Shown here: positions 30,025 through 39,443 of the stretch, one piece after another | Position numbering within the stretch: the stretch's first letter is position 1 | Layout: every line of letters begins with the position of its first letter | Source: Streptomyces albus subsp. albus | GTDB lineage: Bacteria > Actinomycetota > Actinomycetes > Streptomycetales > Streptomycetaceae | Assembly (NCBI RefSeq): GCF_000725885.1 | Contig: NZ_JODR01000031.1 | Coordinates: forward strand, 1-64,000 | Length of the DNA: 64,000 nucleotides | Direction: 5' to 3' | Program-made: the position numbers and the translations under genes | Notes under the pieces: generated by a model | Told to the model about the DNA's origin: nothing | Database searches by the model: none | Seen by the model: only the letters and a program-made list of their open reading frames with translations

Positions 30025-30049
30025 TCGGTACGAAACCGTTTCGTACCGA
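30025..30049. promoter_or_regulatory. Perfect palindromic TetR operator
   Basis: Eleven-bp arms (30025-30035 and 30039-30049) are perfectly complementary around CCG and end 13 bp before the tetR start. Position and symmetry indicate autoregulation, probably also affecting the downstream MMPL pump. Confidence 0.8.
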
Positions 30050-30062
30050 CGGAGGTGCCAGA

Positions 30063-30659
30063 ATGACGTCCGTGGCAACGACACGGCGCAGCAGAATCAC
30101 CCCCGAGCGCGAGGCGGAGCTGTACGACGCCGTGCTCGACCTGCTGCGCGAGGTGGGGTACGACGCGCTGACGATGGACGCCGTCGCCGCCGCCACCCAC
30201 TCCAGCAAAGCCACCCTCTACCGGCAGTGGGGCAGCAAGCCGCAGCTGGTCGCCCGGGCGCTCAAGCACGGCAAGCCCGGTCCCTCGTGCGCCGTCGCGG
30301 ACACCGGATCGCTCCGCGGCGACCTGCTGGAGACCGTCGTGCACGCCTTCGACGACAGCCGCATCGAGCAGGACGCCGCGCTGATGCGCGGAGTGGGCCG
30401 CGCCGCCCACGACAACCCCGAACTCCTCGCCGCGCTGCGCGAGCTGCTCATCGAACCGAGCATCGCCGAGCTGCGCGTGCTGCTGGACCGGGCGGTGGCC
30501 CGGGGCGAGATCCGGCCCGACAACCCGGCGCTCGACCTCGTCCCGCACATGTTCCTCGGCGCCCTGGTCAGCGGCGAGCTGATCGACGGCCGGCAGGTCA
30601 CCCAGGAATTCCTGGTCACCTACCTCGACGCCGTGCTGATGCCCGCCCTGCGCGCCTGA
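30063..30659 (+). CDS. TetR-family regulator
   Basis: A 198-residue TetR protein. Helix-turn-helix at residues about 28-60: LREVGYDALTMDAVAAATHS followed by SKATLYRQWGSK. The C-terminal ligand domain is of the TetR_C type with acidic surface. The adjacent MMPL pump and the palindrome at 30025-30049 suggest it represses export genes until the product binds. ATG 30063 follows a GGAGG site. Confidence 0.9.
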   Translation: MTSVATTRRSRITPEREAELYDAVLDLLREVGYDALTMDAVAAATHSSKATLYRQWGSKPQLVARALKHGKPGPSCAVADTGSLRGDLLETVVHAFDDSRIEQDAALMRGVGRAAHDNPELLAALRELLIEPSIAELRVLLDRAVARGEIRPDNPALDLVPHMFLGALVSGELIDGRQVTQEFLVTYLDAVLMPALRA

Positions 30660-30813
30660 CACGGACACGGACGCGGGCCCGGCCCGCGCCCTCCGGCACC
30701 TCCCCGAGCCCGCACCTTTCCCGTCCTCAGCCCACCCCTCGGCGGGCCCGTGCGCCCAGTGCCGTGCGCCGGCGCCCCCCGAGGCCCCTCACCACGACTG
30801 GAGTTCCTGACCC

Positions 30814-33084
30814 GTGGCCACCTTCCTCTCCCGCCTGGGGCGGCTCGCCTTCCGGCGGCGCGGCATCGTCGTGCTGCTGTGGGTGGCGCTGCTCGCGATA
30901 GCCGGGGCGGGCGCCGCCGCCGCGCCGCCCGCCGCCTCCACCTCCTTCGCCATCCCCGGCACCGAGGCCCAGAAAGCGTTCGACCTGCTCGATCAGCGTT
31001 TCCCCGGGGCCGATGCCGAGGGCGCCACCGCCCGCGTCGTCTTCAAGGCGCCGCACGGCGAGAAGATCACCGACCCGGACAACAAGGCCCGCATCGCCAA
31101 GGCCGTCACCGGCCTGAAGTCGGGCTCCGACCAGGTCGCCCGCGTCGTCGACCCGTTCACCGGCAAGGCCGTCAGCAAGGACCGCACCACCGCGTACGTG
31201 TCCGTCTCCTACAAGGTCGGCGCCATGGAGCTGACCGACGACACCCGGGAGGCGCTGGAGCACACCGGCGAACAGGCCCGGCACGGCGGGATGACGGTGG
31301 AGATCGGCGGTGACGCGCTCAGCACCATCCCCGAGACGGGGGCCGGCGAGATCATCGGTGTGGCCGTCGCCGCGGTCGTCCTCGTCATCACGTTCGGCTC
31401 ACTCGTCGCCGCCGGGCTGCCCCTGCTGACCGCGCTGGTCGGCGTCGGCATCGGCGTCTCCACCATCACCGCGCTCGCCGGTGTGCTGGACCTCGGCTCC
31501 ACCACCTCGATCCTGGCCATGATGATCGGCCTGGCGGTCGGTATCGACTACGCGCTCTTCGTCGTCTCCCGCTACCGCTCCGAACTCGCCGAGGGCCGCG
31601 AGCGGGAGGAGGCCGCGGGCCGCGCCGTGGGAACCGCCGGCTCCGCCGTGGTCTTCGCCGGGCTCACCGTCGTCATCGCGCTGGTCGGACTGGCCGTCGT
31701 CAACATCCCGATGCTCACCAAGATGGGCATCGCCGCGGCCGGCACCGTCGCGGTCGCCGTCCTGGTGGCCCTCACCCTCATCCCCGCGCTGCTGGGCTTC
31801 GCCGGCAAGCGGGTCATGGGCCGCAAGGCCCGCAAGACCGCGGCGGCCGGTGACGGCGAGGCGGCGGACGCCGCGGCGCAGACCGGGCCGGCCGGCGGCA
31901 AGGAGCCGGCCGGCACCCGCTGGGCGCGGTTCGTGCAGCGGCGGCCCGTCGCCGTCCTGCTGGCCGGCGTCGTCGGCCTGGGCGTCATCGCACTGCCGGC
32001 CGCCTCCCTCGAACTCGGCCTGCCCGACGACGGCGCCAAGCCGACGAGCACCACCCAGCGCAAGGCGTACGACCTGCTGTCCGAGGGCTTCGGCCCGGGC
32101 TTCAACGGCCCCCTGATGACGGTCGTGGACGCGCAGGGCAGCGACGACGCCAAGGCCGCCGTGGACCACACGGTCCGCGAACTGTCCCGGCTCGACGGCA
32201 TCGCCGTCATGGCGCCGCCCACCTTCAACAAGGCCGGCGACACCGCCATGGTCACCGTCGTCCCCGACTCCAAGCCGTCCTCCGCGCGGACCGAGGAGCT
32301 GGTCCACGACATCCGCGACACCGGGGCCGCGCTCCAGGGCAAGACCGGCGCCGACGTGCTGGTCACCGGATCGACCGCGATGAACATCGACGTGTCGCAG
32401 AAGCTGAACGACGCCCTGCTGCCCTATCTGGCACTCGTCGTGGGGCTGGCGTTCCTCCTGCTGATGGTCGTCTTCCGCTCGGTCCTCGTCCCGCTGAAGG
32501 CGGCACTCGGCTTCCTGCTGTCCGTCGTCGCCGCACTCGGCGCGGTGGTCGCGGTCTTCCAGTGGGGCTGGCTCGGCGGCCTGTTCGGCGTGGAGCAGAC
32601 CGGCCCGGTGATGTCGATGATGCCGATCTTCATGGTCGGCGTGGTCTTCGGCCTCGCCATGGACTACGAGGTGTTCCTGGTGACCCGGATGCGGGAGTCG
32701 TACGCCCACGGGGAGTCCCCGCACGAGGCCGTCGTCACCGGGTTCCGGCACGGGGCGCGGGTCGTCACCGCCGCCGCCGTCATCATGATCGCCGTCTTCG
32801 CCGGGTTCATCGGCTCCAGCGACTCCATGGTCAAGATGATCGGCTTCGGACTGGCCGTCGCCGTCCTCTTCGACGCCTTCGTCGTCCGGATGGCACTCGT
32901 CCCCGCCGTCCTCGGACTGCTGGGCCACCGCGCCTGGTGGCTGCCGCGCCGACTGGCCCGGGTGCTGCCCACCGTGGACGTCGAGGGCGAGCGGCTGAGC
33001 GCCTCCGGCACCCCCGCGGCCCTGTCCGACGCGGCCGGCGCCCGCGGCCCGGAGGGTGAGGCCGAGCCCGCCGCCCGGCACTGA
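30814..33084 (+). CDS. MMPL/RND-family exporter
   Basis: A 756-residue membrane protein with the duplicated RND layout: first helix at residues 16-36, a long extracytoplasmic loop, five helices with GLAVGIDYALFVVSRYR, then a second half with GLAMDYEVFLVTRMRE. These Asp/Tyr pairs in the central helices are the proton relay of MMPL proteins. It probably exports the polyketide or lipids under control of the TetR upstream. GTG 30814 has a modest GGAG site. Confidence 0.9.
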   Translation: MATFLSRLGRLAFRRRGIVVLLWVALLAIAGAGAAAAPPAASTSFAIPGTEAQKAFDLLDQRFPGADAEGATARVVFKAPHGEKITDPDNKARIAKAVTGLKSGSDQVARVVDPFTGKAVSKDRTTAYVSVSYKVGAMELTDDTREALEHTGEQARHGGMTVEIGGDALSTIPETGAGEIIGVAVAAVVLVITFGSLVAAGLPLLTALVGVGIGVSTITALAGVLDLGSTTSILAMMIGLAVGIDYALFVVSRYRSELAEGREREEAAGRAVGTAGSAVVFAGLTVVIALVGLAVVNIPMLTKMGIAAAGTVAVAVLVALTLIPALLGFAGKRVMGRKARKTAAAGDGEAADAAAQTGPAGGKEPAGTRWARFVQRRPVAVLLAGVVGLGVIALPAASLELGLPDDGAKPTSTTQRKAYDLLSEGFGPGFNGPLMTVVDAQGSDDAKAAVDHTVRELSRLDGIAVMAPPTFNKAGDTAMVTVVPDSKPSSARTEELVHDIRDTGAALQGKTGADVLVTGSTAMNIDVSQKLNDALLPYLALVVGLAFLLLMVVFRSVLVPLKAALGFLLSVVAALGAVVAVFQWGWLGGLFGVEQTGPVMSMMPIFMVGVVFGLAMDYEVFLVTRMRESYAHGESPHEAVVTGFRHGARVVTAAAVIMIAVFAGFIGSSDSMVKMIGFGLAVAVLFDAFVVRMALVPAVLGLLGHRAWWLPRRLARVLPTVDVEGERLSASGTPAALSDAAGARGPEGEAEPAARH

Positions 33085-33142
33085 ACGCGGCCACTGCCGG
33101 CGAATCCGCCCGCATCCGTGCGGCCTGCGCCAGGATGGCCGC

Positions 33143-34162
33143 ATGGATGTGGCGGAACTCGTGCTCAAATACGTCGAGGTCGTGATCTGGCCCGTCGTGG
33201 CACTCGCCGTGGCCTGGGGGCTCCGCGGATATCTGCGGGAGGCGTTCGCCCGTATGACGCGGATCGAGACGCCCGCCGGGGCCATCGAGTTCGAGACGGA
33301 GGCCCGGCACCTGCGGGAGCGTGCCGAGGAACTGACACGGTCCCCCTCCTCCGGTCTCCCCGGGAGGGCGACCGGGGAGCAGCCCTACCAGCCGCAGTTC
33401 CCGGTTCCGGGGCCTCCGACGGTGCCGGTGCCCCCGCCGGCGCCGTACTCGGCGGAGACCCCGGCACCGGTACCCGCACCGGCCCCGCCGCGCACCCCGG
33501 CACCGGCACCCGAGCACCGGCCGTGGCCCGCGCCCCGGTCCGAGCCCGACGACACCCACGCGCCCGCCCCGCGCCGCGCACCCGACGCGGGCGGCGACCT
33601 CTCGCCGGCCGAAGAGGCACCCGCCCCGGCCGCCGACCCCGACCCGCTCCCGCCCTACGGGCCGGCGCCCGACCACAGCTCCCGGCCCGCCCCCGGCCAC
33701 CGTTCCCCGCCCGTCCCCGCACCCGAATCCGAAGGCCCGCACGGGTCGGGGGCCGGGCAGCAGCCCTGGGTCGCCGACGGCGTGTACGGGTACGGGCTGC
33801 CGCCAGGGGCGGACGGCGTGATGCCCCCGAGGCTCCCGGAGGGGGACAGCCTGTTCGGTGAGTCGTGGGAGGTGGTCGAAGTCTCCCCCGTCGGCGCCCT
33901 GGTGACGGCGTGGGCCGCGCTGGCCGCGATGCTGGACCAGGCGCTGCCGCCGCTGTCGGACACCCGCGCGGGCCGGGACACCACCACGCTGCGCGGCCGG
34001 CTGGTGCTGGCGGGCAGCCCACCGGAACTGCTCTCCGTGCTGGACGGGCTGCGCCGGCTGCGGGACGCGGCAGTACGCGACGGCACCCCGGTGAGCGCAC
34101 AGGCCGCCCGCCACTTCATCACCGGCTGCGAACGCGTCGCCGGCGGACTGCGCCGCCGCTAG
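33143..34162 (+). CDS. Hypothetical membrane-anchored protein with proline-rich linker
   Basis: A 339-residue protein of unknown function: one N-terminal hydrophobic helix (about residues 6-27), a short coiled-coil-like charged segment, about 150 residues of Pro/Ala-rich linker, and a folded C-terminal domain (about 235-339, beginning SWEVVEVSPVGALVTAWAAL). The layout is common in actinobacterial membrane-anchored proteins. There is no link to polyketide synthesis. Confidence 0.7.
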   Translation: MDVAELVLKYVEVVIWPVVALAVAWGLRGYLREAFARMTRIETPAGAIEFETEARHLRERAEELTRSPSSGLPGRATGEQPYQPQFPVPGPPTVPVPPPAPYSAETPAPVPAPAPPRTPAPAPEHRPWPAPRSEPDDTHAPAPRRAPDAGGDLSPAEEAPAPAADPDPLPPYGPAPDHSSRPAPGHRSPPVPAPESEGPHGSGAGQQPWVADGVYGYGLPPGADGVMPPRLPEGDSLFGESWEVVEVSPVGALVTAWAALAAMLDQALPPLSDTRAGRDTTTLRGRLVLAGSPPELLSVLDGLRRLRDAAVRDGTPVSAQAARHFITGCERVAGGLRRR

Positions 34163-34401
34163 CGCCTCGCCACGCCGGGCGGTCCTCCCGGTGCGGGCAC
34201 GCGGGCGACGATGTGCCGTTCCCCGGCGCGCCTCCGCCCCGGCGGAGCGGGCGCGTCAGCACCGCGGGGCCGCACACCGCCGGTTCGCGCACCGCCGGTT
34301 CGCGGTCCGCGCCGGCCGGCAGGCCGCCGTCAGCCACGCACGCGCCCGGACATGCCGCGGGCGGGCGGCACTCGTACGGTGCCGCCGGCCCGCCACGCTG
34401 C

Positions 34402-34800
34402 TCAGCTGGTGTAGTCCTTGATCCAGTAGGAGCAGTCGATCCACCCCGGGAGCTTGCCGCTGAAGTCCTTGGCACACGCCTTGATCTGGACCTCGGTGTT
34501 GTGCGGGATGTTGCTGATCCGGCAGTACTTGTACCCGTTGTTCGCACCGTCCCGGTCGTCGCACGACGTGATCTCGGAGCGGCCGGGGAGCTTGATGCGG
34601 AGCACCATGCCGTAGCCGTCCGCCTTGGTGTCCGCGATGCGGAACTTGTTGTTGTCGGCGCTGTTGAAGCCCCCGGTGCCGCGGCCGTTCGACGCGTCCG
34701 CGATGTGCCAGGACCCGACGGCGTTCGCCGGGGCCTGCGCCAGGGCGACACAGGCGGCGGCGCCGACCGCCACGGTCAGGACATGCTTGATACGGGACAT
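34402..34800 (-). CDS. Small secreted hypothetical protein
   Basis: A 132-residue protein with a Sec signal peptide (residues 1-26, cleavage after ANA). The mature part has four Cys (likely two disulfides) and many Asn, Asp and Gly residues. It has no recognisable enzyme motif. ATG 34800 is preceded by GAGGGG. The 239 bp downstream (34163-34401) hold only short GC-rich direct repeats around 34271-34310. Confidence 0.72.
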   Translation of the reverse strand: MSRIKHVLTVAVGAAACVALAQAPANAVGSWHIADASNGRGTGGFNSADNNKFRIADTKADGYGMVLRIKLPGRSEITSCDDRDGANNGYKYCRISNIPHNTEVQIKACAKDFSGKLPGWIDCSYWIKDYTS

Positions 34801-34976
34801 GCGCCCCTCACTCTCTTCACTCACAGCCCCCCGAGCGGCGATCCCGTCGGGTCGTCCGGAAGGATCATGCCCCGGACAAGCGGGATTTGCCATAGTTGCA
34901 CCGGCACTTCTTTGCCGATCCGCTGTGAGCGGGATGTCGAAGAGGTGAGTTCGCGAAGGCACGCGTGCGAAGCACC

Positions 34977-34994
34977 CGGACGCGTTCGCGTCCG
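34977..34994 (-). terminator. Short perfect hairpin downstream of the second tetR
   Basis: Eight-bp arms (34977-34984 and 34987-34994) with TT between; with the inner CG opened it forms a TTCG-centred loop. It lies about 100 bp beyond the tetR stop, in a 294-bp gap with no convincing gene. Confidence 0.4.
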
Positions 34995-35094
34995 AGTGTC
35001 GTCCGCATTCCGGCGTTCCCGCGGGCGGGCGTTCTGCGGGTGGGCGTTCCGGCGGGCGGGCGGCGGACCCCGGCGCTCCGTGCCGCCGCCCGGC

Positions 35095-35799
35095 TCATCC
35101 GCGGTGGCGGGTGCGCAGTCCCTGGAGGAGGAGTTCGAGACCGAATTCGAAGTGTGCCGAGAAGTCGGTGCTGGTCAGGGTCGGCAGCGCGGCGGTCAGA
35201 TGCGGCAGGCCGGCGGCTGCGACGCCGCGGCGCAGGGGCTCGGTCTTCGCGTCGGTGTCCGCACCGGAGGCGGGGCCCTCGGGCAGGGTCGCCTGCTCCT
35301 CCAGCGTGTGGCCCACGGTGAAGTTGACGAGCGTGAGCAGGGCGCGGGTCGCGTCCGCGTCGTCGAAGCCCGCGTCGCGCAGTACGGCGAGGACCGCCTC
35401 GGAGAAGCCCAGGGTGTTGGGCCCGGTGGAGTGGGTCCCGGCGTAGACGCGGGCGCCGTCGCGGTGTGCGAGCAGCGCGGTGCGCAGCGCCCGGGCGAGA
35501 CCGGCGACCCGGCTGTCCCAGGTGGCGGTCGGCGCCGTCGCCGTGTCCGGGGGAGCGGCTGCGGCGCCGGGGCCGGCCGCCCCTTCCAGCATCCGTTCCG
35601 CCATCGCGGTCAGCAGGTCGTGCTTGGTGGCGAAGTAGCGGTACAGGGCCCCGGCCTGCACTCCGAGCGCGTCGGCCAGCCCTCGCATGGTCAGCGCGTC
35701 GAGGCCGGCCTCGTCCAGCAGGCGGAGAGCGGTGTCCACGGTGCGGGCGGAGTCGATCCGGGCCGGGCGGCCACGTTCGGGAGTTGACGGAGAGCTCAT
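35095..35799 (-). CDS. TetR-family regulator
   Basis: A 234-residue TetR protein with N-terminal helix-turn-helix LTMRGLADALGVQAGALYRY and a TetR_C-type effector domain. A three-half-site operator begins 14 bp upstream (35813-35837), so it is probably autoregulated. The ATG at 35799 lacks a ribosome site; GTG 35808 would add three residues. No clear target beyond itself and the divergent phosphoesterase. Confidence 0.87.
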   Translation of the reverse strand: MSSPSTPERGRPARIDSARTVDTALRLLDEAGLDALTMRGLADALGVQAGALYRYFATKHDLLTAMAERMLEGAAGPGAAAAPPDTATAPTATWDSRVAGLARALRTALLAHRDGARVYAGTHSTGPNTLGFSEAVLAVLRDAGFDDADATRALLTLVNFTVGHTLEEQATLPEGPASGADTDAKTEPLRRGVAAAGLPHLTAALPTLTSTDFSAHFEFGLELLLQGLRTRHRG

Positions 35800-35812
35800 G
35801 GACCACACTGTA

Positions 35813-35837
35813 GTGAACGTCGTTCACATGAGTGAAC
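35813..35837. promoter_or_regulatory. TetR operator with three half-sites
   Basis: GTGAACG-T-CGTTCAC (35813-35827) is a perfect palindrome. A third copy, GTGAAC at 35832-35837, pairs again with GTTCAC 35822-35827. The site lies immediately upstream of tetR. Confidence 0.65.
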
Positions 35838-36058
35838 ACTCTGCGGCGGGCGGCCGAGGTGCCGGACCGTCCCGCCGGGCGCGTCACCGGGCCGCCCGTA
35901 CCACCGGCCCGGCCGCACAGGGGTGCCGCCCCCGCCGTGACCGGACACGTTCATGTGCGGGACACGTGCCCGCCCTCCGTACGTGGGACGGAGTGCACCG
36001 AAGCTCGTGATCTTGACCTTCGGTACCTCCCGCACGTCTCACGGACACGGAGCCGCAC

Positions 36059-37084
36059 ATGGACCGCAGATCCCTCCTCGCCGCCGGTGGCGGCGCCCTG
36101 GTGACCACCGCCGCAGCCGCACAGGCCCACGCAGCCCCGGCCGCGCCGCCCGGGGCCCGCGGGCGGGGCCACGGACGGGACGTCGTACGGTTCAACGTCA
36201 TCAGCGACATCCAGGGGGATCTGCGCGACTTCGGACGGGCGCTGGACGACATGGCGTCCGTGAACCCGCACAGCGCGGGCCTCGCCGTCGCGGGCGACAT
36301 CACGCCGCGCGGCTACGACTTCGAGTACGCGCAGGTCACCGCCGAACTGAAGCGGCACTCCCACCCGTCGAAGGTGGCCTGGGCGATCGGCAACCACGAG
36401 TTCTACGTACCGAAGTGGCGGGACCCGGACACGCTGGCGGAGTCCACCTGGCCCAACGGCACCACCGAGGACTCCCTCTTCCGCAGCTTCTACCGTTTCG
36501 CCGGGCGCGGCCGGGTGCACGCGGAGACGTCCTTCGGCGGCGTCCCGGTGCTCATGCTCGGCACCGAGCGCTACTCGCACTACCACGACGCGAAGCTGTG
36601 GGACGAGGTGTGGATCAGCGAGGAGCAGTTCGCGTGGCTGGAGGACCGGCTGTGGCACTGGTCGCGCCGCCGCAGGCCGGTCATGGTGATCACCCACCAT
36701 CCGCTGCCCAACACGGTCTCCGGCACGCGCAACAAGCTCTACGCGAGCGACTACCTCCAGGCCGACCGCCTCCTGGGCCTGCTGGGCCGGCACCCGGACG
36801 TCTTCCTCTTCTGCGGTCACACCCACTGGGACCTGGACCTGTCCGACTGGGTGGTGCGCCGTGTGGTGCCCGGCACCGCGAACCTCAGCGGGTTCACCGT
36901 GGTGAACACCGGGGCGGTCCAGACCGGTTTCCGGGACGACGGGAAGGGCGGTGAGGTCGCCGTCGAGGGCTCCTTCAACCAGGGCCTCCAGGTCGAGGTG
37001 CACCGCGACGCGGTCGTCGTCAAGGCGCGCGACTTCGCCCGCCGCACCTGGCTGAAGGAGATCACCGTGCCGCTGGCCCGCTGA
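36059..37084 (+). CDS. Exported calcineurin-like metallophosphoesterase
   Basis: A 341-residue protein with an N-terminal twin-arginine-like signal (MDRRSLLAAGGGALVTTAAA, cleavage near AHA). Metal ligands are visible in the usual order: DIQGD (in place of DxHxD, so the usual His is Gln), AGDIT, GNHEFY, HHPLP and GHTHWD. It likely hydrolyses a phosphoester outside the cell. No link to the cluster. Confidence 0.85.
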   Translation: MDRRSLLAAGGGALVTTAAAAQAHAAPAAPPGARGRGHGRDVVRFNVISDIQGDLRDFGRALDDMASVNPHSAGLAVAGDITPRGYDFEYAQVTAELKRHSHPSKVAWAIGNHEFYVPKWRDPDTLAESTWPNGTTEDSLFRSFYRFAGRGRVHAETSFGGVPVLMLGTERYSHYHDAKLWDEVWISEEQFAWLEDRLWHWSRRRRPVMVITHHPLPNTVSGTRNKLYASDYLQADRLLGLLGRHPDVFLFCGHTHWDLDLSDWVVRRVVPGTANLSGFTVVNTGAVQTGFRDDGKGGEVAVEGSFNQGLQVEVHRDAVVVKARDFARRTWLKEITVPLAR

Positions 37085-37201
37085 GTCCGCCCGGCACCCG
37101 GCGGGGGCGGTCCGCCGTCACGGAAGGGGCCGCCCCGACCCCGGACACCAACCCACTATGGTGGGACGCCGGTTCGATTCTGCGTACACGGGGGTATCCG
37201 C

Positions 37202-37678
37202 ATGACCGTCACACCGAAGACACAGCACGGCGGGGAAGCCCGGGCCGAAGACACCGCGGCCGAGTCCCGCACCGCCGCACCCGGCACTCGCAGCCGGCGC
37301 CGGCTGCGCTCCTCCACCGTCGTGCTCGGCAGCATGGGAGCCCTGGCCGTCGCGCTGTCCGGGTACTCCTCCGAACCCGACAAGCGCTGCGTGGACCCGG
37401 GCAGTTACGACGCGGTGCGCGGCTACCGGGTGCTGCCGCCGCAGCAGTGCGAGACGGGCGCCGCGACGGCCGCCTCCTTCCCGTCCGCCGCGGCCGGTGT
37501 CGACGAGCCGGGCGGGGCCGGCCGCGCCTGGTACTACGGCGGACACCAGGAGCGCGGACACGCCAAGGGCGGCACCTTCGTCCACGCGGCGGCCGTCGAA
37601 CGGGCCGGCTTCGGCTGCGACGACGACGATGACGGCGGAAGCGGCGGAAGTGGCGGCACCGGCGGGTACGGCGGCTGA
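37202..37678 (+). CDS. YgiB-like (DUF1190-type) protein
   Basis: A 158-residue protein with one hydrophobic segment (about 40-55) and a C terminus rich in Asp, Ser and Gly. The block AWYYGGHQERGHAKGGTF and the position directly before a glutathionylspermidine-synthase-like gene match the ygiB-ygiC pairing known in enterobacteria. Function unknown; probably envelope-associated. Confidence 0.65.
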   Translation: MTVTPKTQHGGEARAEDTAAESRTAAPGTRSRRRLRSSTVVLGSMGALAVALSGYSSEPDKRCVDPGSYDAVRGYRVLPPQQCETGAATAASFPSAAAGVDEPGGAGRAWYYGGHQERGHAKGGTFVHAAAVERAGFGCDDDDDGGSGGSGGTGGYGG

Positions 37679-37717
37679 GGCGGACGGCACGGCGGCGGAC
37701 AGGAGGACAGCGCCGGC

Positions 37718-38905
37718 ATGGAACGCCACACCACCGAACCCCGGCCCGGCTGGCAGGAGACCGTCGAACAGCAGGGCTGCATCTACCCGTTGACGCGGTA
37801 CCCCGACGGCTCGCTGCGCCCCTACTGGGACGAGAGCGCCTACTACTCCTTCACCCTCCCCGAGGTGGAGGCCCTGGAGGAGGTCGTCGAGGAACTGCAC
37901 GGCATGTGCCTCCAAGCGGCCGGACACATCGTGGAGACCGGCCGCTTCGCGGACCTGGGCATCACCGACGAAGCCCTCGCGGCCCGGGTCGCGGAGGCCT
38001 GGCGTCGGCGGGACGAACTCCCCAGCCTCTACGGCCGTTTCGACCTGCGCTACGACGGGCGGGGCGGCCCGGCCAAACTGCTGGAGTACAACGCCGACAC
38101 CCCCACCTCACTGGTGGAGGCCGCCTCCCCGCAGTGGTTCTGGATGGAGGAGCGCTTCCCCGGCGCCGACCAGTGGAACTCCCTGCACGAAAGACTCGTG
38201 GCCGCGTGGAAGAAGCAGGCGGCGCTGCTGCCGCCGGGCGCCCCCGTGCACTTCGCGCACTCGGCGCGGGACGAGCTGGGCGAGGACCTGATGACCGTCG
38301 CCTACCTCCAGGAGACCGCCGAACAGGCGGGACTGGAGACGGTGGCGATCCCCGTGGAGGAGATCGGCTGGGACCGGCTCTCGGGCCGTTTCGTCGACCA
38401 GCGGCTGAAGTTCGTCCGCGCCTGCTTCAAGCTCTACCCCTGGGAGTGGCTGGCCTCCGACCGGTTCGGCCCGCACGTGCTGGAGACCCTCGACAACGGC
38501 GGCGGCACCGGCACCACCATGTGGATCGAACCGGCGTGGAAGATGCTGCTGTCCAACAAGGCACTGCTCGCGGTGCTGTGGGAGCTCTTCCCCGGCCACC
38601 CCAATCTGCTGCCCGCCTATCTGGACGGGCCCCGCGAACTGGCCGGCACGACCGGCTGGGCGGCCAAGCCGCTGCTGGGCCGGGAGGGCGAGGGCGTGAC
38701 CTTGCACGAGGCGGGCGCCGAGCCCGTGGTGCGGCAGGAGGCGTGCTGCTACCAGGCGCTGTGCCCGCTGCCGGACTTCGACGGCAACCGTACGGTGCTG
38801 GGCACCTGGGTGGTGGACGGCGAGGCAGCGGGCCTGGGCATCCGCGAGTCGGCGGGGCCGGTGACGGACGAGTACGCCCGCTTCCTGCCCCACGTGATCC
38901 TCTAG
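37718..38905 (+). CDS. Glutathionylspermidine-synthase-like ATP-grasp protein (YgiC/YjfC type)
   Basis: A 395-residue ATP-grasp ligase-like protein of the GSP_synth family, with LLEYNADTPTSLVEAA and IEPAWKMLLSNKALLAVLWE. It lacks the amidase half of the bifunctional enterobacterial enzyme. Streptomyces make mycothiol, not glutathione, so the substrate is probably another amine or peptide. AGGAGG precedes ATG 37718. It forms an operon with the YgiB-like gene. Confidence 0.85.
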   Translation: MERHTTEPRPGWQETVEQQGCIYPLTRYPDGSLRPYWDESAYYSFTLPEVEALEEVVEELHGMCLQAAGHIVETGRFADLGITDEALAARVAEAWRRRDELPSLYGRFDLRYDGRGGPAKLLEYNADTPTSLVEAASPQWFWMEERFPGADQWNSLHERLVAAWKKQAALLPPGAPVHFAHSARDELGEDLMTVAYLQETAEQAGLETVAIPVEEIGWDRLSGRFVDQRLKFVRACFKLYPWEWLASDRFGPHVLETLDNGGGTGTTMWIEPAWKMLLSNKALLAVLWELFPGHPNLLPAYLDGPRELAGTTGWAAKPLLGREGEGVTLHEAGAEPVVRQEACCYQALCPLPDFDGNRTVLGTWVVDGEAAGLGIRESAGPVTDEYARFLPHVIL

Positions 38906-38956
38906 CGCCCCGCCCCTGCCCCGCCCGCCATCCGCGTCCGGCGCGACCCCTCGCGT

Positions 38957-39132
38957 CCGGTGCGGCGCCCTGCGAGCGCCTGCGTGGCACCCCGCGAGGG
39001 CGTGCGTGGCACCCGGCGCCGTCCTGTGCGGCGCCCCGCGACGGCGTGCGTGGCACCCCGCGACGGCGTGCGTGGTACGCCGCGACGGCCTGCGTGGCAC
39101 CAGGCGCCGTCCTGCGTGACGCACCGCGCCCG
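38957..39132. repeat. Eight tandem copies of a 22-bp GC-rich repeat
   Basis: The 327-bp gap between convergent genes (38906-39232) contains no gene. It holds eight head-to-tail 22-bp units starting at 38957, 38979, 39001, 39023, 39045, 39067, 39089 and 39111, with a degenerate ninth at 38935. The typical unit begins CGTGCGTGGCACCCCGCG and can fold by GTGC/GCAC pairing. The period is not a multiple of three and there are no unique spacers, so it is neither coding nor CRISPR. Confidence 0.85.
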
Positions 39133-39232
39133 GGGCCGCCGGCGCTCCCCCACGAGGGGCCGGCGGCCCCGGGCCGCGGGAAGGACGGCGGTCCCGGGCA
39201 CGCGGGGAGGCGGGCGGCGGGAGGCGCCGGTG

Positions 39233-39436
39233 TCATTCCTCCGTCACACGGATGGACTTGGTCGGACAGCCGCGTGCGGCGCGGCGGACCTCCTCGTGCA
39301 GCTCCGCACCCGGCTCCTCGTCCAGGACGACGACCAGCCCGTCCTCGTCCTGGTCGAAGACACCGGGCAGCCGGTACACGCACAGGCTGCTGACCGCACA
39401 CGTCTCGGGGTTCGCGGTGACGCGCAGCGTGCTCAC
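39233..39436 (-). CDS. [3Fe-4S] ferredoxin, P450 electron donor
   Basis: A 67-residue ferredoxin with Cys13, Cys19 and Cys57 (the last in CP). Ser16 stands where a fourth cluster Cys would be, giving a [3Fe-4S] centre typical of Streptomyces P450 partners. The GTG at 39436 has a GAGGCGGG site and lies 7 bp after the P450 stop, so the two are co-translated. It passes electrons from a ferredoxin reductase encoded elsewhere. Confidence 0.92.
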   Translation of the reverse strand: MSTLRVTANPETCAVSSLCVYRLPGVFDQDEDGLVVVLDEEPGAELHEEVRRAARGCPTKSIRVTEE

Positions 39437-39443
39437 CCCCGCC

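Noticed and set aside
38957..39132. CRISPR array
   Set aside because: Units are adjacent with no unique spacers, and no cas genes are present.
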